NCBI RefSeq assembly: GCF_030440575.1
Contig: NZ_CP047189.1
Span: 2,520,366-2,584,365 of the forward strand
Direction: 5' to 3'
Source: Corynebacterium ciconiae DSM 44920
Lineage (GTDB): Bacteria; Actinomycetota; Actinomycetes; Mycobacteriales; Mycobacteriaceae
Length of the DNA: 64,000 nt
Every line of letters begins with the position of its first letter. The stretch's first letter is position 1. Both the position numbers and the translations under genes were made by a program. This document shows, one piece after another, positions 55,513-62,539 of the stretch. Below the pieces are notes generated by a model that ran no database searches, was not told the origin of the DNA, and was given only the letters and a program-made list of their open reading frames with translations.

Positions 55513-56697
55513 GTGGTGGACGTTTTGCGGGTTGGTGACCGTAGCCCGCGCGTAGCGGAAGTACGGAAGAGCCTTGCTCGTCTAGGACTGCTCTCCGTCG
55601 ACGAATCCGCCGACGGATCAGCCGATGATTTCGACAGCTACGCGGCAATCGACACGCTGTTTGACTCCGCCCTCGCCGAGGTCGTCCGTGGCTTCCAGCA
55701 GTCCCGCGGCATCATCGCCGACGGACACGTGGGCGAAACCACGCTCCGCGCACTCCGCGAAGCCTCCTACACTCTGGGGGCCCGTGTGCTGCAATACCAG
55801 CCAAATAACACCCTGGTGGGCGATGATGTGGTGCAGCTGCAAACCCAGCTGCAAGAACTCGGCTTCTACACCGATCGCGTCGACGGCCGCTATGGCCCGA
55901 ATTCCTTCGACGCGGTGAAGAACTACCAGCTCAACTACGGTCTTGAGACCGATGGTATTTGCGGGCCGAAAACCATCAAGGCCTTGAGCCGACTGGGCCT
56001 ACGCATCACCGGCGGCTCCCCGCAGGCCATCCGCGAGGACGAGCAGATTCGCCGCGCCGGCCCGCGTCTCGCCGGCAAGCGCGTGGTCATCGACCCCGGC
56101 CTCGGCGGCAAGGACCAAGGCATGACGGTGGTGGGCACCTATGGTGCCATTACCGAGGAGGAGATCCTCTGGGATATCGCCACCCGGCTTGAGGGCCGGA
56201 TGATCGCCGCCGGCATGGAGACCATCCTTTCCCGCCCGCGCGGGGATAATGCCTCCACCGAATCCCGCGCCGATGTGGCCAACGCCTTTGGCGCTGATCT
56301 CATGATCTGCCTGCAGGCTGATCGCTACAAGAACGACAAAGCCTCCGGGGTGGCCACCTTCTACTTCGGTTCTGAGCTTGGCTCCTCCTCACTGACAGGG
56401 GAGAAGCTCTCCGGCTTCATCCAGCGCGAGATCGTTGCCCGCACACAGATGACCAATTGCGGCAACCATGGCCGCACTTGGGAGCTCCTGCGGCTGACCC
56501 AGATGCCCACCGTGGAGGTCGTCACCGGCTATCTCACCAACACCGAGGACGTGGCGAAGCTGACGGATCCGATGGTGCGCGATGATATCGCCGAGGCCAT
56601 CGTGGTGGCCGTCAAGCGCCTCTACCTCATGGATGCCGATGACCAGCCCACCGGCACCTATAACTTCGCGGAACTGCTCGAACAGGAAAACCGCTAA
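55513..56697 (+). CDS. cwlM: CwlM-type protein, amidase fold without zinc ligands
   Basis: A 394-residue protein with two peptidoglycan-binding repeats (residues ~5-80 and ~88-160) and an amidase_3 fold (residues ~188-390). The usual zinc His in DPGHGG is Leu197 here (IDPGLGG), the second His is Gln268 (ICLQADR), and the catalytic Glu position reads Val (VEVVTGY). It has no signal peptide. Mycobacterial CwlM is an essential cytoplasmic regulator of MurA and MurJ rather than an enzyme, and these changes fit that role. TACAAT at 55424-55429 is a likely -10; GAAGGG precedes the GTG start. Confidence 0.92.
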   Translation: MVDVLRVGDRSPRVAEVRKSLARLGLLSVDESADGSADDFDSYAAIDTLFDSALAEVVRGFQQSRGIIADGHVGETTLRALREASYTLGARVLQYQPNNTLVGDDVVQLQTQLQELGFYTDRVDGRYGPNSFDAVKNYQLNYGLETDGICGPKTIKALSRLGLRITGGSPQAIREDEQIRRAGPRLAGKRVVIDPGLGGKDQGMTVVGTYGAITEEEILWDIATRLEGRMIAAGMETILSRPRGDNASTESRADVANAFGADLMICLQADRYKNDKASGVATFYFGSELGSSSLTGEKLSGFIQREIVARTQMTNCGNHGRTWELLRLTQMPTVEVVTGYLTNTEDVAKLTDPMVRDDIAEAIVVAVKRLYLMDADDQPTGTYNFAELLEQENR

Positions 56698-56713
56698 GAC
56701 TTATCCCTGCCTG

Positions 56714-56744
56714 GCCCTCAGCAGCGCAGCTCGGCGCTGAGGGC
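56714..56744 (+). terminator. Terminator after cwlM
   Basis: GCCCTCAGC (56714-56722) pairs with GCTGAGGGC (56736-56744), followed by CTTTCG. It overlaps the 3' end of the convergent gene. Confidence 0.8.
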
Positions 56745-57326
56745 CTTTCGTGCTGCCTCCGCTAGCTCGCCGGTGTCTGGTGGCAGGGTGATCTCTAGCC
56801 GGGGCACCACGGGGTGCTCACGCACCACCTCGAAGCCTGCTGCCTGCAGCTCCTCTTCGCTCATCAACCCAATGCGTTCGGGCACCCAGTCCAGCTTCTC
56901 GCGGCCGCTGGCGCGCCAACCAAAGGCCTGCACTGTGTCGATGCCGAGCTGGGTGAGGTGCATAAGGGCGGCGTCGATAAGCACCGGTGCAGTGCCCACA
57001 TGCGGGGTGCGAAACAGGGAACTGAGCAGCATTGCGCGGCGCGGAACTGGGCCGGTGGGCAGCCTCGATATCCCCCGCGCGAGCACCGGTGGGCAGAAGA
57101 AGATGGTGCCAAGGGTCTCGCTCGGGGTGATGAGGTTGAAGCCGCAGGCACCCAGGGTGGTGGAGGCGTGGATGATCCACGCTTCCTTCTCTAGCGCGCT
57201 ATCGCGGATGAGGGCTTCATCTGCGGCCGCGATCTCCCAGAAGATGCTGCGGCGCGCCTGCGGGTGGAGGTGCTTCAGTCCGCGCGGATCTAGCGGTAGT
57301 AGCTGGATGTGCTCGGCGCCCGTCAT
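56718..57326 (-). CDS. Conserved hypothetical protein, possibly GNAT-like
   Basis: A 202-residue soluble protein in the place of mycobacterial Rv3916c, between cwlM and parB. Alternating beta and alpha segments and a block LGTIFFCPPVLARGISRLPTGPVPRRAMLL could form an acetyltransferase-like fold, but I cannot point to a clear acetyl-CoA motif. It starts with ATG 57326, 26 bases downstream of parB, and may be cotranscribed with parAB. Confidence 0.75.
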   Translation of the reverse strand: MTGAEHIQLLPLDPRGLKHLHPQARRSIFWEIAAADEALIRDSALEKEAWIIHASTTLGACGFNLITPSETLGTIFFCPPVLARGISRLPTGPVPRRAMLLSSLFRTPHVGTAPVLIDAALMHLTQLGIDTVQAFGWRASGREKLDWVPERIGLMSEEELQAAGFEVVREHPVVPRLEITLPPDTGELAEAARKALSAELRC

Positions 57327-57352
57327 GATCAGCGGCTAAGAGTAGGGAAGCT

Positions 57353-58462
57353 TTAGCGTCCGAGAAGCTCGACGATGCGCTCAAAGTCCTCGCGGCCGGC
57401 GAACTCCACGATGATCTTGCCCTTCTTCTTGCCGGCCTGCACCGTCACCTTGGTGTCGAGGCTATCGGCCAAGGACTCGGCGGCGTGGCTGAGATACTCC
57501 GGCTGCGGGGCCTTTTCCCGCGGCTTCTTCTTCTCCGCCTCCTCACCACGGTTGAGCAGGGTGACGGCCTCCTCGGTGGCGCGCACGCTCAGCCCCTCGG
57601 CCACGATGCGCTGCGCGAGCTTCTCTTGGGCTTCCTCGCCCACCTTCACGCCCAGCAGGGCGCGGGCGTGACCGGCGCTGAGCACCCCAGCAGCAACCTT
57701 GCGCTGCACGGAGACCGGTAGGGCCAGCAGGCGGATCATGTTGGTGATGACCGGGCGGGAGCGGCCCAGCCTATCGGCCAGCTGTGCCTGGGTGACACCA
57801 AATTCCTCTAGCAGCTGCTGATAGGCGGCGGCCTCTTCGAGCGGGTTGAGCTGCACCCGGTGGATATTTTCCAGCAGGGCGTCGCGCAGCATCGTGGAGT
57901 CCTCGGTCTCGCGAACGATCGCGGGAATCTCCTGCATGCCGGCCTTGGTGGCGGCACGCCAACGGCGCTCACCCATGATGAGCTCATAACCCTCAGCCAC
58001 CTCGCGTACCACTATCGGCTGCATGAGGCCGAACTCCTTGATGGAGTGAGTCAACTCAGCCATGGCCTGCTCGTCGAAGACCTCACGGGGCTGCTTTTCA
58101 TTGGGCTCGATCAGCCCGATGGGGATCTCCCGGTAGGTCGCGCCCACGGGGGTGGAGTAGTCCTCGTGTACATTCTCTGGGCGACGGCGCGGGCCACCGT
58201 TGCGGCCCGTAGCGCCGCCTTGGCTGGCGGAGCCACGGCCGTTGCCGCGCTGCCCCGCATTGCCCTTCTGGCTGGGCTTCTGGCCGCCCTGCGAGCCGCC
58301 TTTCTGCCCGCGTGACTGCGTAGAGTCCTCGCCGGGAGTGCGCGGCCCATCGCCCAAGACGATGCTCGCGGCGTTATTGCCGAGCCGAGGCTTGGCGGAG
58401 CCATCGGGGATCAGGGCTGCTAGACCGCGGCCGAGACCGCCTTTACGAGTTTCATTCGCCAT
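57353..58462 (-). CDS. parB: Chromosome-partitioning protein ParB
   Basis: A 369-residue CTP-dependent DNA clamp that loads at parS. The N-terminal [12 protein letters not shown] stimulates ParA. A Gly/Gln/Arg-rich linker (residues ~45-95) is unusually long. The CTPase core has GERRWRA (residues 164-170) and [14 protein letters not shown], the HTH lies near residues 215-245 ([17 protein letters not shown]), and the C-terminal dimer domain ends [10 protein letters not shown]. It binds the seven parS sites found in this window. Confidence 0.96.
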   Translation of the reverse strand: MANETRKGGLGRGLAALIPDGSAKPRLGNNAASIVLGDGPRTPGEDSTQSRGQKGGSQGGQKPSQKGNAGQRGNGRGSASQGGATGRNGGPRRRPENVHEDYSTPVGATYREIPIGLIEPNEKQPREVFDEQAMAELTHSIKEFGLMQPIVVREVAEGYELIMGERRWRAATKAGMQEIPAIVRETEDSTMLRDALLENIHRVQLNPLEEAAAYQQLLEEFGVTQAQLADRLGRSRPVITNMIRLLALPVSVQRKVAAGVLSAGHARALLGVKVGEEAQEKLAQRIVAEGLSVRATEEAVTLLNRGEEAEKKKPREKAPQPEYLSHAAESLADSLDTKVTVQAGKKKGKIIVEFAGREDFERIVELLGR

Positions 58463-58584
58463 GGTTGCTCAACATCCTTCGTTTGCGTTTCCGCGTGGGC
58501 ACTTCCGGGGGGCTAGAGACGACGCCCGTGGTGGGCCCGCTGGCCTTAGTATCTTTGCTCGACCACAGTGGCGTCAATACCGAT

Positions 58585-59505
58585 TTATTCGGGGGCTTGA
58601 CCGATGGGGGAGGACTCCTCGGTGGCGGGGTAGTCGCCGCGATTGTTCAGCTCGCGCGCGGCGTCCAGATAGGCCATCGCACCCCGAGAGCCGGGATCGT
58701 ATTCCAGCACGGTTTGCCCATAGCCGGGCGCCTCCGACACCTTCACGCTGCGGGGAATCACGGTGGTGAGTACAACCTCGCCGAAGTGATTGCGCACCTC
58801 GCTGGTGACCTGCTCGGCCAGCTTGGTGCGGCCGTCGTACATGGTGAGCAGGATGGCGGAGATGTGCAGCTCCGGGTTGAGGTGGGTGCTGATCATGGAG
58901 ATGTTATTCAGCAGCTGGCCCACGCCCTCGAGCGCGTAGTACTCACATTGGATCGGGATGATCACCTCGTTCACAGCGGTCATCGCGTTGATCGTCAAAA
59001 GACCCAGCGAAGGCGGGCAGTCGATGAGCACATAGTCCAGATCGTGCTCGGTGAGGAAGTCCTCGTTGATGGCATCGGCCAGGCGGTATTCGCGGCGCAC
59101 CATGGATACCAGCTCAATTTCCGATCCGGCGAGATCAATGGTGGCGGGGATGCAAAAGAGATTCTCCGAGAGCTCGCAGCTTTGCATCGCATCTTCGGCG
59201 GTGGCCTCGCCGAGCAGCAGCTCATAGCTCGAGACCGTGCCTGCCCGATGCTCCACGCCGAGCGCGGTGGAGGCGTTGCCCTGGGGGTCAAGATCGATCA
59301 CCAGCACCCGTAGCCCGCATATCGCCAGGCCTGCGGCAAGGTTGACGGAACTCGTGGTTTTACCCACCCCGCCCTTCTGGTTCGCAATCGTCATGATGCG
59401 CGGGCGCTCGGGCCGAGGCAGCTTTAACGCATTCGGGGTGCGCACCTGCGCCGCCCGCTGTGCCGCAGCGGCGATGGGCGTGTCGTCCCACGTAGAGTCC
59501 TGCAT
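58585..59505 (-). CDS. parA: Chromosome-partitioning ATPase ParA
   Basis: A ~306-residue deviant Walker A ATPase (KGGVGKTT at residues 44-51, DLDPQGNAST, VLIDCPPSLG) that moves ParB-bound origins; in Actinobacteria it also links to the polar protein DivIVA. ATG 59505 (MQDSTWDD) was chosen because the longer frame starting at 59607 begins with residues unlike the family. A copy of the recurrent motif and a 76-base gap to rsmG lie upstream. parB follows after 122 bases. Confidence 0.94.
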   Translation of the reverse strand: MQDSTWDDTPIAAAAQRAAQVRTPNALKLPRPERPRIMTIANQKGGVGKTTSSVNLAAGLAICGLRVLVIDLDPQGNASTALGVEHRAGTVSSYELLLGEATAEDAMQSCELSENLFCIPATIDLAGSEIELVSMVRREYRLADAINEDFLTEHDLDYVLIDCPPSLGLLTINAMTAVNEVIIPIQCEYYALEGVGQLLNNISMISTHLNPELHISAILLTMYDGRTKLAEQVTSEVRNHFGEVVLTTVIPRSVKVSEAPGYGQTVLEYDPGSRGAMAYLDAARELNNRGDYPATEESSPIGQAPE

Positions 59506-59577
59506 GCTCGCTGATCTATCCCCTCTATGCTGGCCTATCGGAAACACTGTATGCGCGGCGGAGATGAGGGCCGTCAT

Positions 59578-59590
59578 GCTTATCGACGCC
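59578..59590 (-). repeat. Copy of recurrent motif GGCGTCGATAAGC upstream of parA
   Basis: Exact 13-base copy, minus strand, flanked as GGTGGCGTCGATAAGCATG. It lies 73 bases upstream of the chosen parA start, but inside the frame if parA starts at 59607. Confidence 0.55.
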
Positions 59591-59683
59591 ACCCTCCTGT
59601 CGCGCACACCTAGCCCCCTAGCCTAGTGCCTCACGGTGCCGCCAACCAATGGGGTGAGAGCGTGAGAGCACCCACGCTAGCGG

Positions 59684-60364
59684 CTAGCGCCGCCGTGGAA
59701 TGCTGATCACCGTGGTGGGCTGCTCGAGCACCCCTTCACCAACAGTCATGATGTTGGCAAGACCACCGCCCGCTTTGGTGATGGTGGAGTGGTCACGCTC
59801 CCACTCCTCGTGCACGCTCGCGCCCTTGAGCGCAATCATTTTTCCCCCTGGCCGAACGAGCGGCATGCACCAGCGCGCCAGCTTGCCCAAGGGGGCCACC
59901 GCACGGGAGGTCACCACATCGAAACGACCGACCTCGGCACGCACGCCCTTTTCCTCAGCGCGGCCGCGCACTACCCGCACATTGCTCAAGCCGAGCTCCT
60001 CGACTACCTCATGGAGATAGGTAGAACGCTTCAGCAGCGGCTCGATCAGGGTGATGGAAAGATCCGGCCGCGCAATAGCCACCGGAACGCCCGGCAGGCC
60101 CGCCCCGGATCCCACATCGGCCAGCCGCTGGGCATCGGCGGGGATAGCCTCGGTGAGCACTGCGCAATTGAGGATGTGCCGCTCCCAGAGCCTAGACACC
60201 TCACGCGGACCGATGAAGCCGCGTTGGTTTCCCGTAGTGGCTAGGGAGGCGTGATAGCGCACCGCTAGATCTAGCCGCTCACCAAACACACTCTGGGCGC
60301 TCTCCGGTGGCAGAGCCAGTTTGCTCGTCGGGCCATCCTGCAGCTCTGGTTTCACGTGAAACAT
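59684..60364 (-). CDS. rsmG: 16S rRNA (guanine527-N7)-methyltransferase
   Basis: A ~226-residue SAM-dependent methyltransferase modifying G527 of 16S rRNA. The SAM site is DVGSGAGLPGVPVAIARPD, with SRAVAPLGKLARWCMPLVRPGG typical of RsmG/GidB. The likely start ATG 60364 (MFHVKPEL) has AGGAAAGGG upstream and lies inside a parS site, which therefore covers the translation start. ATGs at 60376 and 60394 are alternatives. No jag gene follows; yidC is the next gene upstream. Confidence 0.93.
   Translation of the reverse strand: MFHVKPELQDGPTSKLALPPESAQSVFGERLDLAVRYHASLATTGNQRGFIGPREVSRLWERHILNCAVLTEAIPADAQRLADVGSGAGLPGVPVAIARPDLSITLIEPLLKRSTYLHEVVEELGLSNVRVVRGRAEEKGVRAEVGRFDVVTSRAVAPLGKLARWCMPLVRPGGKMIALKGASVHEEWERDHSTITKAGGGLANIMTVGEGVLEQPTTVISIPRRR
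60348..60363. promoter_or_regulatory. parS: parS site 7, at the rsmG start
   Basis: GGTTTCACGTGAAACA, 15 of 16 matches; on the minus strand it begins one base inside the likely rsmG start codon and encodes FHVKP. Confidence 0.92.
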
Positions 60365-60439
60365 CCCTTTCCTCATGCATTCTGTCCTCATCACTATACG
60401 TCGCCTGTTCCGAGCGCCCCTAGGGGCGCCAATGCCAAC

Positions 60440-60472
60440 GGCCCAGCACCTCGGAAAGTGAGGGGCTGGGCC
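60440..60472 (-). terminator. Hairpin terminator after yidC
   Basis: GGCCCAGCACCTC and GAGGGGCTGGGCC form a 13-position stem with one A-G mismatch, 28 bases after the yidC stop. It would separate the yidC operon from rsmG. A near copy of the recurrent motif (GGCGTCGACAAGC) lies at 60481-60493. Confidence 0.7.
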
Positions 60473-60499
60473 GTGAGGGTGGCGTCGACAAGCGAAGAA

Positions 60500-61456
60500 C
60501 TAGGAGTTCTTACCCTTCTTCGGGTTCTTCGGCTTTTGGCCGGGGCGAGGTGCAGTGGTGCGCTTCGCCTCGCGCTTACGCGCCAGCTCCTCTTCCTCCT
60601 CGGCGTCCACCTTGGCAAAGATCCAGCGCTGCTGGAAGAAGGTCCACACGTTGTTGGAAGCCATGTAGAAGAGCAGACCGATGTGCCAGAAGACACCGGT
60701 GAACAAAATGATGCCGGGCATGAACCAGAGCATCATCTTGTTCATCATCTGCATCTGGGTGGCCATCATGTCATTCTGCGGGGCCTTGGTCTTGCCAGAG
60801 CGGCGACGCTCTTCCTGGCGAGCGATGGACAGCCGAGCGTTCATGTGGGTGGCGAAGACCACGATAAGGATCAACGGCGCGGCCACGGCCATAATCTTGC
60901 CGCGGGTGAAGTCCACCGTGCCGAAAGCGCCGAACATCTCATTGGGCATCGAGATATAGGAGGACAGCGGCACCCCGAAGATACGGGCGTCCAGGAAGGA
61001 CTGCACCTCGTCCACACCGAAGATGTAGTTCGGGGTGTTGCGGTTGACCTCGATGGACAGCCCCAGCTGAGTGCCGCCGGTACCGGTGCGGTTGAAGGAG
61101 CGCAGCACGTGGAACAGACCGATGAACACCGGCATCTGGACGAGCAGCGGGATACAGCCGGCAATGGGGTTAACACCCATCTCCTTTTGCAGCTTGCGCG
61201 ACTCCTCCATCATCTTTGCCTGGTCGTTCTTGTACTTCTCGCGGATGGCCTGCATCTTCGGCTGCATCTCTTGCATCTTCAGCGTCGAGCGCATCTGCTT
61301 GAGCATTGGCTTGACCAGGAAGGCACGGATGGTCACCGTCAAAAGAACGATGGCGAGCACCCAGGACACACCTGAGTCAGGGTCGAGGACATAACTGACC
61401 ACCTTGTGCCAAAACCACAAGATGGCAGAAATTGCGTAATAAATAGGATTCAGCAC
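60500..61456 (-). CDS. yidC: Membrane protein insertase YidC
   Basis: A 318-residue YidC/Oxa1 insertase with five or so helices, the cytoplasmic coiled region (KMQEMQPKMQAIREKYKNDQAKMMEE), the conserved GCIPLLVQMPVFIGLFHVLR, and a basic tail (PGQKPKNPKKGKNS). It inserts membrane proteins with or without SecYEG. The GTG start at 61456 follows AAGGAG at 13 bases. It lies 164 bases after yidD. Confidence 0.95.
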   Translation of the reverse strand: MLNPIYYAISAILWFWHKVVSYVLDPDSGVSWVLAIVLLTVTIRAFLVKPMLKQMRSTLKMQEMQPKMQAIREKYKNDQAKMMEESRKLQKEMGVNPIAGCIPLLVQMPVFIGLFHVLRSFNRTGTGGTQLGLSIEVNRNTPNYIFGVDEVQSFLDARIFGVPLSSYISMPNEMFGAFGTVDFTRGKIMAVAAPLILIVVFATHMNARLSIARQEERRRSGKTKAPQNDMMATQMQMMNKMMLWFMPGIILFTGVFWHIGLLFYMASNNVWTFFQQRWIFAKVDAEEEEELARKREAKRTTAPRPGQKPKNPKKGKNS

Positions 61457-61620
61457 GGCGTTCTGAATGCTCCTTAGCTGCTCTGTGGTGTGATCGTCGT
61501 TTCAGGGGTGTACAGCAGCGCGCCCAAGGACAGTCGCGGTGCCTCGTGCCACAAAAAACACAGCCACACGGGGTATTCACTAGCGCCGCCGCTGGCGGCA
61601 CACATGCGAGTATTATTTAA

Positions 61621-61896
61621 TCATTTTCTCTCACCATGAGGGGGCACAGGATCATAACCGCCTGGGTGCCACGGCCCACATTTGCTCAGCCGAACCACAG
61701 CGAGAAGCAGCCCCCGAAGGGCTCCAAAGCGCTGCAGGCTCTCATAGGCATAGGCGCTACAGCTGGGCTCAAAACGGCAGCTCGGACCACTTTTAAGACC
61801 GGAGAGATAGCGTTGATACAGCCGCACCCCGCCCAGAAGGAGCCGGGTAATGGGCCCTGGCCGGCCGTGGTTATGGGGATGCGACGGGGCGTTCAT
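61621..61896 (-). CDS. yidD: Membrane protein insertion efficiency factor YidD
   Basis: A ~91-residue YidD with the diagnostic [23 protein letters not shown] and [16 protein letters not shown] 61896 was chosen with GAGGG eight bases upstream; it overlaps the 3' end of rnpA by 26 bases. Longer in-frame starts up to 62115 would read far into rnpA with Ala/Pro-rich sequence. It likely aids insertion by YidC. Confidence 0.92.
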   Translation of the reverse strand: MNAPSHPHNHGRPGPITRLLLGGVRLYQRYLSGLKSGPSCRFEPSCSAYAYESLQRFGALRGLLLAVVRLSKCGPWHPGGYDPVPPHGERK

Positions 61897-62317
61897 CGGC
61901 TCGGCCCTCGTGGACTCGACGCTCGCCGGCTTGGCGCTCGCCGGCTTGGCGTTCATCGGAGCGCCGACGGCTGCGCACGAGTGCTCGTCTGACATCGGCC
62001 TCGAGTTTCTCTGAGGTGGCATCAGCACTGGCAGGCAGAGCCCGAAGTACCACCCGATCAGCGGGTTCGAGCTCCGTGGCGAGCTGGGCGCAGATATGCC
62101 GCAGCCGTCGGGCAACGCGGTGACGAATCACAGCATTCCCGACGGCTTTGGACACGATGAGCCCGAAATGCGGCCCACCGAAGCTCACCTGGGGCTCCCG
62201 CTCGTGGGTCGCCTGGGAATAATAGGCAACCACGCGCTTGGTTCCCGCCCGGCTCGCACCGGAGACGGCCTGCGAAAATTCCGCAGAGGAACCAATCTTG
62301 AGGTTCTTCGGAAGCAT
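61871..62317 (-). CDS. rnpA: Ribonuclease P protein component
   Basis: A 148-residue RnpA that helps the RNase P RNA cut tRNA precursors. The core [21 protein letters not shown] carries the RNR region as RHR. The last ~30 residues are low-complexity ([18 protein letters not shown]), encoded by a 15-bp direct repeat near 61920-61950 and partly overlapping yidD. The length exceeds the usual ~115-125 residues for that reason. It lies 78 bases after rpmH. Confidence 0.94.
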   Translation of the reverse strand: MLPKNLKIGSSAEFSQAVSGASRAGTKRVVAYYSQATHEREPQVSFGGPHFGLIVSKAVGNAVIRHRVARRLRHICAQLATELEPADRVVLRALPASADATSEKLEADVRRALVRSRRRSDERQAGERQAGERRVHEGRADERPVASP

Positions 62318-62395
62318 CAGTGCGCCCCTCGAGTTCTTCTTTGAAGGTGAAGGCTCAGCACCTATCAGGCGCCATGCCTCACGGGTGAAAGAAAA

Positions 62396-62539
62396 CTACG
62401 CGGTGAGGCGAGCACGGCCCTTGCGGCGACGTGCAGCAACGATAGCGCGGCCGGAACGGGTGCGCATACGAGTACGGAAACCGTGGACGCGGGCGCGACG
62501 ACGGTTGTTGGGCTGGAAAGTCCGCTTGCCCTTAGCCAT
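62396..62539 (-). CDS. rpmH: 50S ribosomal protein L34
   Basis: A 47-residue, very basic L34: [20 protein letters not shown] at the start, then [18 protein letters not shown] and a C-terminal GRARLTA. AAGGAG lies ten bases before the ATG. First gene of the leftward rpmH-rnpA-yidD-yidC series next to the origin. Confidence 0.97.
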   Translation of the reverse strand: MAKGKRTFQPNNRRRARVHGFRTRMRTRSGRAIVAARRRKGRARLTA

